64,000 bases of DNA from JBFLYC01 sp040756735 (GTDB lineage: Bacteria; Bacillota; DSM-16504; Desulfitibacterales; Desulfitibacteraceae): NCBI GenBank assembly GCA_040756735.1, contig JBFLYC010000001.1:1-64000 (forward strand). The letters are read 5' to 3'. Position numbers and translations under genes: made by a program. Positions 18,356 to 27,022 of this stretch are shown in pieces. How positions within the stretch are numbered: position 1 is the first letter of the stretch; the number at the start of each line of letters is the position of its first letter. Below the pieces are notes generated by a model. That model did no database searches. It was not told the origin of the DNA and was given only the letters and a program-made list of their open reading frames with translations.

Positions 18356-19117
18356 TTATTGTTGGATAATAGCATCTAAAAGTTTTTTTAACTTATAATA
18401 ATTAGTATTATATGGCAATTTGATTAATTTAAGTCCTTCGCTGTTAATAATGTATTCTTTTATTCCTTTAATCTTAGAGTTGTTTGATCCATTTGCTGTT
18501 TCTTCCAATACAAGTTTTTGACTAGGGACATAATACTGAAATCTTGCTCCCTTATATACATAATCTTTAAGAATAAATTCTCCTTGAAAGTAATTTATCA
18601 AGAAACTATAAATGCTGGGTATTTCATCTTCTTTGATAAGAGAATTCTCATGTAAATTTTCATTAATGATAGATTTTGTATTGTTAGATGAATCCTGAGT
18701 TCCTTGTTGGGGTGCTAGAACAGGCTTTATACTCTGGATGTGTTCAAGAGGTTCTTCAGACAAGATTTCACAGTCATTTTCAACACTATGTTGGTTGTTA
18801 AGGTTGCTTCTGAAGTTTTCTACTCCTAATTGTATTACCTTTTCTATATCTTTTGAAAAATATTCAAGTGTTTCGAGAAATGATTCATCTGGTAGTTTTT
18901 GAAGAACAAGCTGATTTAACATTGACTCAAGGTGAACATCATTATTTATCAACTGATGTATTACTTTAGACAATTCGGTTACTAGATTCAAGGCTTTGTC
19001 TAAATACATTTCGCGTTCTTCATTATCTGTTAACGAAGCTGATACAATAGTTTCAATTAAATCATCTGTCATTTTAATGATTTTTATCTCGAGTTCTTTC
19101 GTCTGCCTTACATTCAT
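18356..19117 (-). CDS. Hypothetical protein with N-terminal helical region
   Basis: Not recognised. About residues 1-100 (254 in total) are strongly helical and acidic, with heptad-like Leu/Ile spacing (possible coiled coil). About 105-165 is a low-complexity Asn/Ser/Gln/Glu-rich linker. The last 85 residues (SIYSFLINYFQGEFILKDY, through KGIKEYIINSEGLKLIKLPY) form a compact mixed alpha/beta domain. The ORF extends three codons further to a GTG at 19126, but AAAGGGTGG precedes the ATG at 19117, so that start is preferred. It lies alone between the metFV terminator and the T-box promoter; a weak hairpin (18329-18355) abuts its stop. Confidence 0.6.
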   Translation of the reverse strand: MNVRQTKELEIKIIKMTDDLIETIVSASLTDNEEREMYLDKALNLVTELSKVIHQLINNDVHLESMLNQLVLQKLPDESFLETLEYFSKDIEKVIQLGVENFRSNLNNQHSVENDCEILSEEPLEHIQSIKPVLAPQQGTQDSSNNTKSIINENLHENSLIKEDEIPSIYSFLINYFQGEFILKDYVYKGARFQYYVPSQKLVLEETANGSNNSKIKGIKEYIINSEGLKLIKLPYNTNYYKLKKLLDAIIQQ

Positions 19118-19254
19118 AACTACCACCCTTTAGTATTTATTTGGGGGACATTTCAATATATGGGAGTATTAATAGTATAGAGGTGTATCCACTGTTAATA
19201 TTAGGGATGTGTCCCCTTTCATTTAAACCTATTCACTGTTGGACAAGAATATGC

Positions 19255-19286
19255 AAAAAAAATTGCTGGCTAATAGGCCAGCAATT
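19255..19286 (-). terminator. Intrinsic terminator after metFV
   Basis: A ten-base-pair stem (19261-19270 with 19277-19286, loop of six) is followed by a run of T on the minus strand, 14 bases past the stop codon. Confidence 0.85.
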
Positions 19287-19299
19287 TTTAGAAGAATCT

Positions 19300-20859
19300 T
19301 TATTTTTTTTCCAGCTTCTGAATTCCAAGACGTTGCGCCGAATGATCACGTCCAAGGTAGAAGTTAATCCAAGACGACGTTTGGTACAGGTCCCAATTAC
19401 ATGGTTCAACATGATAGCTATCTAACTTGGATTCTTCCTGGTATTTTTTCAGTCTTGAGTAAGCCTTTACATAAATACATTTTCTTTTATTTGGGTATAC
19501 TTCACACCAACCATAGTAACTACCGCCACATGCACCGTTACGTTGGTTTTTAGGGCACTGGGACATGGGACAAATATAAGCCAAGTCAAGCAAGGCACAA
19601 TCTCCGCAATCCTTGCAGTCATACATTAATACTTTTCCTAAATGCTCAATTCCATGATATAAATTTTCCAAAGAAGATCCATCAACTTTTTTAGCAATAC
19701 TCTTCATTAACCCAAAAAGGTTTTTTCCAGGCTCAAATACAAGATTATGCACCATTCTAGATAGGGGGTATACAAACTCAACAGGAGCATCTAACGAGCG
19801 ATTCTTTCTATTCACAGGCACATCAGTGTTTAAACCTGTTTTGGTGTCTTTTTCAAAGTAATAGAAACCATTAGGCATGGGGTAGTCAAACTCGTGTACT
19901 AAGTCTTGCCAATTTGTACTGAGCTCTTCACCCTTTTCAATAATGTATTCAACCTGCTCATACTTAATGCCATGACCCCCTATATGAATTCCAGCAAATC
20001 CCATGCCTTTCATAAAGGCATACATTTTAGCAGCTCTGAGCAATCTGGCGCTAAGCCCTTTATCAGGTGCCGTTCTCTCATTATCAATCTCTGCAAGAAG
20101 TTTATCAGTTACGACACATCCTGGTAATTGGTTTTGGTTCATAAGTTTTGCAGCACCATAGGGCAGGATGTATAAGTTGGCAATGATTGGTATGTCTATG
20201 CCCTCACATTTCATAAACTGTATCACTTCGTGAAACTTCCTGGCATCATAACCAAGATTGGTGATGACAAATTGAGCTCCAGCCGCAACTTTTTTCTTGA
20301 GCTTAAAATATTGAACCATTTGCTCAGCTTCATTAGCCTTAAAAGGAGATACAGCAACTCCACTGAAGAAATCACTGGGTTTGTGTTTTATGGTACCTTT
20401 GATACCTTCATATTCTAAACCATCATTCATTTGTGAAATTAGTTTTAAGGTATTGATGGGATCTAGATCAAAAACAGGTTTGGGTCTTCCCTTATATCCT
20501 GTTACAGGGTAGTCACCTGTCATCACTAATAAATTTCTAACCTTTGCTCTATCCAATGCGTAAAGTTGGCTCTCCATTTGATTACGGTTTTTATCTTTAC
20601 AAGTAAAATGAACTAAAGGCTCAATGCCTTTAGTTAGAATTTCCATACCTAAATAGTCTGCTAGGATAGCAGGGTTACCTCCGGGCATGTCCGTAATTGT
20701 GATTGCATGGATTTTTCCGCCTTTAGCAGCTTGTTCTGCGCATGCCAAAGCCACCTCCTGAGCGGTTTCAGTAGCGCCTCGGCCTGGTACGACTTCCCAA
20801 GTAATTGATAGTGTGTCCTTGTTGAGCAAAGACTCTTTAAATTTATTTTCCAATATCAT
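19300..20859 (-). CDS. Methylenetetrahydrofolate reductase, MetF-MetV fusion
   Basis: Reduces 5,10-methylene-THF to 5-methyl-THF, the last step of the methyl branch of the Wood-Ljungdahl pathway. About residues 1-330 are a MetF-like TIM-barrel (TWEVVPGRGA, ITITDMPGGNPA, VTGDYP-like MTGDYPVTGYKG, AAGAQFVITNLGYD). About 370-519 are the MTHFR_C/MetV module with a dense cysteine set (CKDCGDC, CPMSQC, GACGG, WCEVYPNKRKC) suited to [4Fe-4S] or zinc binding. In Moorella these are two genes; here they are one polypeptide. The frame reaches 20907, but GGGGGTGG directly precedes the ATG at 20859 and nothing precedes the earlier one. It follows acsE after a hairpin and a possible own promoter. Confidence 0.85.
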   Translation of the reverse strand: MILENKFKESLLNKDTLSITWEVVPGRGATETAQEVALACAEQAAKGGKIHAITITDMPGGNPAILADYLGMEILTKGIEPLVHFTCKDKNRNQMESQLYALDRAKVRNLLVMTGDYPVTGYKGRPKPVFDLDPINTLKLISQMNDGLEYEGIKGTIKHKPSDFFSGVAVSPFKANEAEQMVQYFKLKKKVAAGAQFVITNLGYDARKFHEVIQFMKCEGIDIPIIANLYILPYGAAKLMNQNQLPGCVVTDKLLAEIDNERTAPDKGLSARLLRAAKMYAFMKGMGFAGIHIGGHGIKYEQVEYIIEKGEELSTNWQDLVHEFDYPMPNGFYYFEKDTKTGLNTDVPVNRKNRSLDAPVEFVYPLSRMVHNLVFEPGKNLFGLMKSIAKKVDGSSLENLYHGIEHLGKVLMYDCKDCGDCALLDLAYICPMSQCPKNQRNGACGGSYYGWCEVYPNKRKCIYVKAYSRLKKYQEESKLDSYHVEPCNWDLYQTSSWINFYLGRDHSAQRLGIQKLEKK

Positions 20860-20947
20860 CCACCCCCAAATAGTAAAACTGAAGTGCATAAAAAATTTTA
20901 ATTTCATGAAAGATTAAAACTTTTAAAATAATACTCTATATTTATGA

Positions 20948-20976
20948 ATTGTAACTAAAAAAGACAATATATACAA
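20948..20976 (-). promoter_or_regulatory. Weak candidate promoter for metFV
   Basis: On the minus strand TTGTAT (20971-20976), a 17-base spacer and TACAAT (20948-20953) lie in the 202-base gap between acsE and metFV. The -35 is poor, so readthrough from the acs operon is equally possible. Confidence 0.3.
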
Positions 20977-21055
20977 CATGTAGTCATGGGAAGAATTATG
21001 GAATATATGGTAGCATCTTGTCAAGTTGTATGATTAACGGAATATATTTAGAAAC

Positions 21056-21078
21056 AAGAGGTGGATTATCCACCTCTT
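21056..21078 (-). terminator. Hairpin after acsE, probable terminator or attenuator
   Basis: A perfect ten-base-pair stem (21056-21065 with 21069-21078, loop tta) follows the acsE stop. The T-tract behind it on the minus strand is short and interrupted, so termination may be partial. Confidence 0.55.
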
Positions 21079-21117
21079 AAGTTTAATGATATATAAAGTT
21101 ACAAGTAATCTAAACAC

Positions 21118-21915
21118 TTATGCCCTATTCCTAGTTTTAAACAATTTAACATAGGAATCGCAATAGATATTTTGGTTTAACAAAATCTCTGCAGTAGCTG
21201 CGACTTCCATTAGTTCATCATCATTTGCATCAGCAATGGCCATGTCTAGACCACATGCCATGGCCATTGCAAGAAATACCCTGTTAATCAGGTGTCTATC
21301 CGAACAGTTTTGGGATACATTTGACAATCCTATAACAGTTTTGGGAGCTGGATTCGCTAGCATCTTAATCTGCAGCAAAGTTTTTAATACTTCAGGAGCA
21401 TGGTCTTGGGCAACATTAGCAGGCAAAATTAGCGGATCAATAATCAGATTTTCCATTGGCAGTTCGAATTCATCTGCAGCTGCTACCAATTCCATGGCAA
21501 AAGCTAAACGTGAATCGGCGTCCTTTGGAATGCCTTTTTTATCCATTGTTAAGCCAATAATTGAAGCATTATATTTTACAGCAAGAGGAAAGGCAATTTC
21601 TACTTTCTCTCTTTGTGCAGAGGTAGAATTGATGATTGCAGGTTTTTTGCAGAGTTTGAGTCCTTCTTCTATTGCTGTGAAATCGGTAGAATCTAGGCAT
21701 AGTGGAAGGTCTGTCACTTCTTGAGTTACTTCAACCAACCATTTCATGGCTCCTACCCTATCTGCAGATCCTGGACCTACATTAATATCAAGATAATGAG
21801 CTCCTCCATCTTCCTGTCTTTTAGCCCACTCCTGTACTGCTTTGGGATTTTTTTCTAGAATGGCCTGTTTAATATCTTTAAACATGCCATTAATCCGTTC
21901 ACCTATAATAATCAT
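21118..21915 (-). CDS. acsE: Methyl-THF:corrinoid iron-sulfur protein methyltransferase AcsE
   Basis: Transfers the methyl group of 5-methyl-THF to the cobalt of the corrinoid iron-sulfur protein (AcsCD). The 265 residues form a pterin-binding TIM barrel of the family's usual length. Conserved blocks are GERINGMF (5-12), YLDINVGPGSADR (about 41-53), LCLDSTD (about 71-77), the strand INSTSAQREK and GLSNVSQNCSDRH (about 196-208), which contains an Asn of the type that activates the methyl group. GGAGGTTTT precedes the ATG. It is the last gene of the acs operon. Confidence 0.95.
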   Translation of the reverse strand: MIIIGERINGMFKDIKQAILEKNPKAVQEWAKRQEDGGAHYLDINVGPGSADRVGAMKWLVEVTQEVTDLPLCLDSTDFTAIEEGLKLCKKPAIINSTSAQREKVEIAFPLAVKYNASIIGLTMDKKGIPKDADSRLAFAMELVAAADEFELPMENLIIDPLILPANVAQDHAPEVLKTLLQIKMLANPAPKTVIGLSNVSQNCSDRHLINRVFLAMAMACGLDMAIADANDDELMEVAATAEILLNQNIYCDSYVKLFKTRNRA

Positions 21916-21955
21916 TTTAAAAAACCTCCTTCAATAAATTAATTTTTAATTAATA

Positions 21956-22927
21956 CTAAAATTGGTTTGGCTTCATCAATTCATCAATGGTATTTTGTAC
22001 AAGTTGTACCGTCTTAGGATGTCTTAACAGCAAAATATGAACGCCAGCTTGTAATAAGGATGTCGCTGTAACTGCTTCCCAAAGAATACCTCTTTCTACT
22101 TGCTGACCCCAATTTGGGTAGTCATCAATGGAAACTGAGGCTTCTTTTGTTTTCCAGGATTCGTAACCTATTGTAGCAATAATTGGCATGGATAACATCT
22201 TATCTCCCTGAAGGGCGCCTAGACGAGCTCGTTCTAAAATTGAATATGCATATTCAATTCCGTAACCAAGACCACCTATGGCTGGGTCAATTATTATTCT
22301 ATCGCTCGGTAAGTTCATTTCCGTTATCAAGATGTTTAATTGCTTACAGATGTTAATGTCAAGAGGTGAACGAGCAATGATACTATGTTTATGAACCATG
22401 CATGCAGCAGTTAAAGTTTTATAATTATCTTGTTCTGCAGATCCAATAAGCAAATTTTCCCCTGCGGCGGCTTCAGCAACCAAAGGTAATACCTCATTGT
22501 CCTTTTCTTCCACATCGCAACCGCACACAATTAAGGGAACACTAACTGCCTCTAAAACTGATTTCACTGTTTGTGCGCATTTATCAGGGGAATAGTTTTC
22601 TTCATCAGGATGGCTGCCATCAAGTTTAAGATAGATTAAGTTCGCGCCAAAATCTTCAACACACTTTTGTGCCCATTCTGTTGGATTCCCCCATACATCT
22701 CCTAGTTCGCTTTTTAATGAATCATTCCATTTCGGTATTCTGTCTTGTATTTCCATTGCAATAACAGGTCTGTTTGGAATACTTCCCTCAAAGTGCATAA
22801 AAGGCAGAGCTGAATCACCTCCAACAGTAATGGTGTGAGAACGAGTCCCACCCTGTTCCTTGGTGGCTCCTATGGTAACTTCAAGTACCTTTGAGGGATT
22901 TCTATCTTTAAGAATTGCAACTGCCAT
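21956..22927 (-). CDS. acsD: Corrinoid iron-sulfur protein small subunit AcsD
   Basis: Beta subunit of the CFeSP heterodimer, which together with AcsC holds the corrinoid that carries the methyl group to acetyl-CoA synthase. The 323 residues begin MAVAILKDRNPSKVLEVTIG and have the typical TIM-barrel blocks MEIQDRIPKWNDSL (about 77-90) and IIDPAIGGLGYGIEYAYSI (about 212-230). The frame extends to 22945, but AAAGGAGAG lies just before the ATG at 22927, so that start is used. Neighbours are acsF and acsE, with gaps of under 45 bases. Confidence 0.94.
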   Translation of the reverse strand: MAVAILKDRNPSKVLEVTIGATKEQGGTRSHTITVGGDSALPFMHFEGSIPNRPVIAMEIQDRIPKWNDSLKSELGDVWGNPTEWAQKCVEDFGANLIYLKLDGSHPDEENYSPDKCAQTVKSVLEAVSVPLIVCGCDVEEKDNEVLPLVAEAAAGENLLIGSAEQDNYKTLTAACMVHKHSIIARSPLDINICKQLNILITEMNLPSDRIIIDPAIGGLGYGIEYAYSILERARLGALQGDKMLSMPIIATIGYESWKTKEASVSIDDYPNWGQQVERGILWEAVTATSLLQAGVHILLLRHPKTVQLVQNTIDELMKPNQF

Positions 22928-22953
22928 AACATTCTCTCCTTTCATAAATTAAG

Positions 22954-23712
22954 TTATTGAATATCTATCCTTGATATAATATTATCTACTGCGTTAACTG
23001 CCTCACTAGTGTCGGGCAAGTCAACTAATGGTAAACCCTTTATATCATGTTCAATAATTTTATTATCCAAGGGTATATACCCTGCTAATTCTAACCCTGT
23101 GGCTTTAATTTCACTATTAAGCTCAGAAAGCTGGTCTTCAGATTCTATCTTGGTTACAACAAGATAAACATGATTAACCTTTGATTTTAAAGTTAAGATT
23201 AATTCTTTAATCTTGCCGGCTGATCGGATGCCCCGAACTGATGCATCGCTAATAATGAATAAATAATCTATCTTTTTAATGGTACCACGACTTATATGCT
23301 CCATACCTGCCTCATTGTCTACTAATACATAATCATAGTTAGAGGAAAGTTTTTCCATATTACCTTTAAGAATATCATTGGGGTAACAATAACATCCTGG
23401 TCCCTGAGGTCCACCCATTACTAAGAGATCTACCATGTCAGTTTCAATGATTGATTGAGATAACATGTATTCAATAAAAAGATGTTTAGTCATTCCTTCT
23501 GGAATGGCCTTGGGGTCTTTGGTTGCTTCTAAAATATCTGAAACGGCCTTTGTTACCTTTAAGCCTAGTGCTTCATTTAAATTAGAATTTGGATCTGCAT
23601 CAATTGCAAAAATGGAGCCTTTTCCTTTTTTAGTTAAGTGCCTTATTAACAATGAAGTAAAAGTAGTTTTTCCGGTACCACCTTTTCCGGCAACAGCTAT
23701 GACTTTAGTCAT
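22954..23712 (-). CDS. acsF: CooC-type nickel-insertion ATPase of the acs operon (AcsF-like)
   Basis: P-loop ATPase (MinD/CooC family) that in acetogens assists nickel loading of acetyl-CoA synthase or CO dehydrogenase. The 252 residues start with the deviant Walker A KGGTGKTT (about 9-16), have DADPNSNLNEALG, and a central CYCYP metal-binding CxC (about 115). The upstream in-frame ATG at 23727 lacks a good site, whereas GAGAGGTG precedes the ATG at 23712. It lies between RACo and acsD. A second, divergent paralogue heads the operon (31300-32061), so the two probably serve different metalloenzymes. Confidence 0.9.
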   Translation of the reverse strand: MTKVIAVAGKGGTGKTTFTSLLIRHLTKKGKGSIFAIDADPNSNLNEALGLKVTKAVSDILEATKDPKAIPEGMTKHLFIEYMLSQSIIETDMVDLLVMGGPQGPGCYCYPNDILKGNMEKLSSNYDYVLVDNEAGMEHISRGTIKKIDYLFIISDASVRGIRSAGKIKELILTLKSKVNHVYLVVTKIESEDQLSELNSEIKATGLELAGYIPLDNKIIEHDIKGLPLVDLPDTSEAVNAVDNIISRIDIQ

Positions 23713-23737
23713 TGGCTCACCTCTCAAATATTAAACT

Positions 23738-25573
23738 TTATTTTACCGATGGAAACAGCGTTAAATCTGTGTGGGGTAAAAATAATGCTTTGGTAAATTC
23801 ATCCATAAAAAGATTCCCCACTGATAACTCAATATAAGTCATCATTTTACCAATTATTTCTGCTTGTTTCCATGCATCCTGTGATAATAAGGCTATCTCA
23901 GAACCTCTTAATGATGTGTTGCCCACAAATTTAAATTTTTCCATGGGCAGATCTGGCAGCAAACCTATTTTAATTGCATCATAGACATTTAGGTAGTTTC
24001 CAAATCCCCCGGCAATGAGTATTTTATCTACTACATTAAAGTCTAGTTGAACAGTCTTTAGTAAACTTTCAATTCCTGCAAAAACAGCTCCTTTGGACCT
24101 TATTAAATTTTTTATGTCGTTTTCCGTTATATATATATCTTTATCAAGTCCTGAATCCTTAGCCCAAACCAAAACAAATAGTTTATCGTTTTCGTTACGC
24201 TTAACCCTTGAGGAACTTACATCTTGAAAACTGCCTGTTCTATCAATGATACCAACAGAGTACATCTTGGAAATGCAATCAATTAAACCGGAACCACAGA
24301 TGCCAATTGCTTTAGCACCCTCTATAGTTTCTACTCTGGTTTCAAAAGTACTTGGATTAATGTCTATTTTTTCAATAGCTCCTTTCATAGCCCGTGTTCC
24401 AAAAGTAATGCCTCCTCCCTCAAAGGCCGGGCCTGCAGAACATGCGCAGCTAATTAGCCATTCTTGGTTGCCTAACACAATTTCACCATTTGTACCTATA
24501 TCAATAAATAAAGTTAATTCTTCTCTTTTGGAAATCATAGTAGCTAAAACACCTGATACAATGTCCCCTCCTACATAACTTGCAACTGCGGGAAAACTGA
24601 AAATCAAACCGTTTGGATTAATTGCAAGCCCTAATTCTTTGGCTTTTACTACAGGAAATATATTGGCAGTAGGTACATAAGGTTCAAGTCTTATATATTT
24701 AGGGTTTAACCCAAGAAACAGGTGTGACATAGTAGTGTTTCCGGAAGTAACCATAACGCTGATGTCACCTGATTGCATATTCCATTTGCTTAATAGCTTG
24801 TCAATCAATTCATTGATAGTATTTATAATTAGTTTTTGGAGTTCCTGTAATCCTTTTTCATCTGAACCATGAATAATCCTGGATATCACATCATCTCCCA
24901 GTCTAGCCTGGCGGTTATATGTCCCGACTTTATCAATGGATATTCCCTTTTCTAAGTCAACCAAACTTGCAGCTACTGTGGTTGTACCAATGTCAACTGC
25001 TATTCCATAACAGGATGTTAGACTATGCCCAGGTTCGCAAGAAGTTATTTCCAAGTTTGAACCATTGTACGTAAGAGTAATGGTAACATTCCATGTGTCT
25101 TTACGTAGCGATTCAGCCAACCCTTTAAGAACTGGCAGACTGATGGTAAGAGATTTAAGGCCAACCTGTTTAGCTATCTCCGCCTGCAGCCTGGAAAAAT
25201 CGCTGCTGTTTTCATTGATACTGGGAGCTTCTATAGAGACCCTAATCTTACGGCTCAATGGTACATGGGGGTAGTCTGTGAGTGTAACACCCCTGGGTGC
25301 CGTAAGAAGTCCTTCTTTTTCGCTGAGGAGCACCTTGTGTTCATCTAATCTTGTGTCATCAGGAATTTCTGCCGTCATATGATCATTAATCAGGGTTTTG
25401 CATGCAAGAAGATATCCGGTATCTACTTTAACTTTGCATCGACCGCAGGTGCCTGCGCCGCCGCATGAACTTTTTAAATTAATTTCAGCAAAGCTTGCTG
25501 CATGTAGTAAACTAGTACCTCTTTCAACCTCAACTGTTATGTTGTCAGGTAGAAAAGTCACCGAATACTTCAT
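23738..25573 (-). CDS. acsV: RACo, ATP-dependent reductive activator of the corrinoid iron-sulfur protein
   Basis: Re-reduces Co(II) in the corrinoid protein to Co(I) using ATP. The 611 residues start with a plant-type [2Fe-2S] ferredoxin domain with cysteines 37, 43, 46 and 58. Next come a linker region and a large ASKHA ATPase domain (from about 190) with IAVDIGTTTVAASLVD, LFIDIGTNGEIVLG, SACSAGPAFEGGG and GLIAGGFGNYL-like ILIAGGFGNYLNVYDA. This is the Moorella orf7/RACo layout. TAGGAGTG precedes the ATG; it lies 10 bases after acsC and 25 before acsF, consistent with its role on AcsCD. Confidence 0.9.
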   Translation of the reverse strand: MKYSVTFLPDNITVEVERGTSLLHAASFAEINLKSSCGGAGTCGRCKVKVDTGYLLACKTLINDHMTAEIPDDTRLDEHKVLLSEKEGLLTAPRGVTLTDYPHVPLSRKIRVSIEAPSINENSSDFSRLQAEIAKQVGLKSLTISLPVLKGLAESLRKDTWNVTITLTYNGSNLEITSCEPGHSLTSCYGIAVDIGTTTVAASLVDLEKGISIDKVGTYNRQARLGDDVISRIIHGSDEKGLQELQKLIINTINELIDKLLSKWNMQSGDISVMVTSGNTTMSHLFLGLNPKYIRLEPYVPTANIFPVVKAKELGLAINPNGLIFSFPAVASYVGGDIVSGVLATMISKREELTLFIDIGTNGEIVLGNQEWLISCACSAGPAFEGGGITFGTRAMKGAIEKIDINPSTFETRVETIEGAKAIGICGSGLIDCISKMYSVGIIDRTGSFQDVSSSRVKRNENDKLFVLVWAKDSGLDKDIYITENDIKNLIRSKGAVFAGIESLLKTVQLDFNVVDKILIAGGFGNYLNVYDAIKIGLLPDLPMEKFKFVGNTSLRGSEIALLSQDAWKQAEIIGKMMTYIELSVGNLFMDEFTKALFLPHTDLTLFPSVK

Positions 25574-25583
25574 TTAATCACTC

Positions 25584-26921
25584 CTAAGATAGTTGGGTTT
25601 TGGCAAATGCGGGTATTCCAGATGCTTCCCTGGGACCAACTATTACTTTCCACCCCGAAGCATCTTCAAGCTTTCCACTTACTACAGACACCAAACCCGG
25701 GATAATGATGTTACGATGTTTTACTTTATCTTCAATACCGATTTTCTTCAAAACAGCTGCTATATGTTCTGGTTCATATTTACCAGCTGAATAAGCAGTT
25801 AAAACAGAAGTACCATCGGTGTTAATGGGAATTATATAAGATGGAATCTTGCTGGATTCAATCTCACCTTGAACTGTGTAAAATGTTAATGAAAAATTAG
25901 TAGTGAGATAAACTGGAGAGTTTTCATTTACTTCACCTACGGAATATAATTTTTCTTCAACTTGAATTGGAACTTGCGGGTCTGTGTATAAGTTTTGACG
26001 CCAGGTCATAAGTGAAATTAAATGTGCTGGGTCAAGGGTATTCAAAACAATGATACTGGCATATTTACTTGTTAAAGATACGGCTTCAAGGATCTCTTCC
26101 ATTGGATTAGCAGATGTAGTAATAGCAATAATTGGATAACCAAAAGGCCTAAATTTTTTCTTGATGGCTTGACGACGAATTTGGACCATTTCAGCTAACT
26201 TTTGAGATAGATTTTGAGAAACAGATTCAAGAATAAGCTGCTTATATCCTAAATTCACTACCTGTTGACTTAATTCTGCCAGTGCATCTAAACTGGAAGC
26301 TTTAACTACCAAGGGTACATTTTTTTCTTTGGCAATTTTTGTCATCAGCTCATAATTGTCACCTGTTGCAGCGTATAGTATTGGTTTTTTATCACCAGCA
26401 ATGTTAAGAGCTTTTTCTGCAGTTTCTGGTACACTAGTCATCAATATTAAAGGAATATTTGAACTATTTACTGCTATTTCCACAGCTTTAATAAAGGCAG
26501 TTTGTTCACCGGAAGTATTGTCAACAGCAATAAATTGCAATTTGTACTGCATACCAACACGCTCAATAACTAGCTTAGTAATTTCCGCAATCTTTTGTTT
26601 CAGTTCTTCTTCAGGGAAAGTATCGTTGACTCTTACAGCAAATGCTGTCTCATGATAAAATTTCTTGTCGTGTCTAAACAATTCAGTTTCGTCTCCCATT
26701 TGCACAACATAGTCACCACAACCAGCCTTAATTAAAGCGATTGGAGGAGCCGAAGCAGATTCTAAGGCTTCACGTGCTGCTTCTGTAACGTAAGGACATG
26801 AATCTAATGTAGCTTTACCACTTGCCAAGTTCATGGCAAATGCAAGGCAAGTTGGTGGTCCGCATTCCCCGCAATTCTTTTTAGGGAGTTGTTTGTAGAT
26901 TTCCAAACCTGTTAGACCCAT
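25584..26921 (-). CDS. acsC: Corrinoid iron-sulfur protein large subunit AcsC
   Basis: Alpha subunit of CFeSP, which carries a [4Fe-4S] cluster used for reductive activation and contributes to corrinoid binding. The N-terminal cluster ligands are Cys17, Cys20, Cys25 and Cys42 (CGECGPPTC, then C). A TIM-barrel middle and a C-terminal Rossmann-like corrinoid domain with IIIPGLVSVVSGKLED and VIVGPREASGIPAF follow. The 445 residues match the family length. AAAGGAGATT precedes the ATG. It is separated from acsB by 101 bases holding a strong hairpin. Confidence 0.95.
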   Translation of the reverse strand: MGLTGLEIYKQLPKKNCGECGPPTCLAFAMNLASGKATLDSCPYVTEAAREALESASAPPIALIKAGCGDYVVQMGDETELFRHDKKFYHETAFAVRVNDTFPEEELKQKIAEITKLVIERVGMQYKLQFIAVDNTSGEQTAFIKAVEIAVNSSNIPLILMTSVPETAEKALNIAGDKKPILYAATGDNYELMTKIAKEKNVPLVVKASSLDALAELSQQVVNLGYKQLILESVSQNLSQKLAEMVQIRRQAIKKKFRPFGYPIIAITTSANPMEEILEAVSLTSKYASIIVLNTLDPAHLISLMTWRQNLYTDPQVPIQVEEKLYSVGEVNENSPVYLTTNFSLTFYTVQGEIESSKIPSYIIPINTDGTSVLTAYSAGKYEPEHIAAVLKKIGIEDKVKHRNIIIPGLVSVVSGKLEDASGWKVIVGPREASGIPAFAKTQLS

Positions 26922-26976
26922 AACTAATCTCCTTTCTATGACAATGGTATTGGTGTTGATTAAAGTTTTTTTATGT

Positions 26977-27013
26977 TATATGTGAGGTGTCCTAAAAGGA
27001 CACCTCACATATA
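26977..27013 (-). repeat. Perfect 17-bp hairpin between acsB and acsC
   Basis: Bases 26977-26993 are perfectly complementary to 26997-27013 with a three-base loop. On the minus strand it is followed by A-rich sequence, not T, so it is not a standard intrinsic terminator. It probably acts as an mRNA processing or stabilising element that sets different levels of acsAB and acsCDE. Confidence 0.7.
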
Positions 27014-27022
27014 ATATTATTT

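Noticed and set aside
20860..20907. Sixteen-codon N-terminal extension of MetFV
   Set aside because: No ribosome-binding site precedes the ATG at 20907, whereas GGGGGTGG directly precedes the ATG at 20859.
21236..21724. 162-codon plus-strand ORF inside acsE
   Set aside because: Antisense shadow of a fully supported acsE gene.
26977..27013. Intrinsic terminator after acsB
   Set aside because: The stem is perfect, but the coding-strand bases after it are A-rich, not T-rich, so it was listed as a hairpin only.
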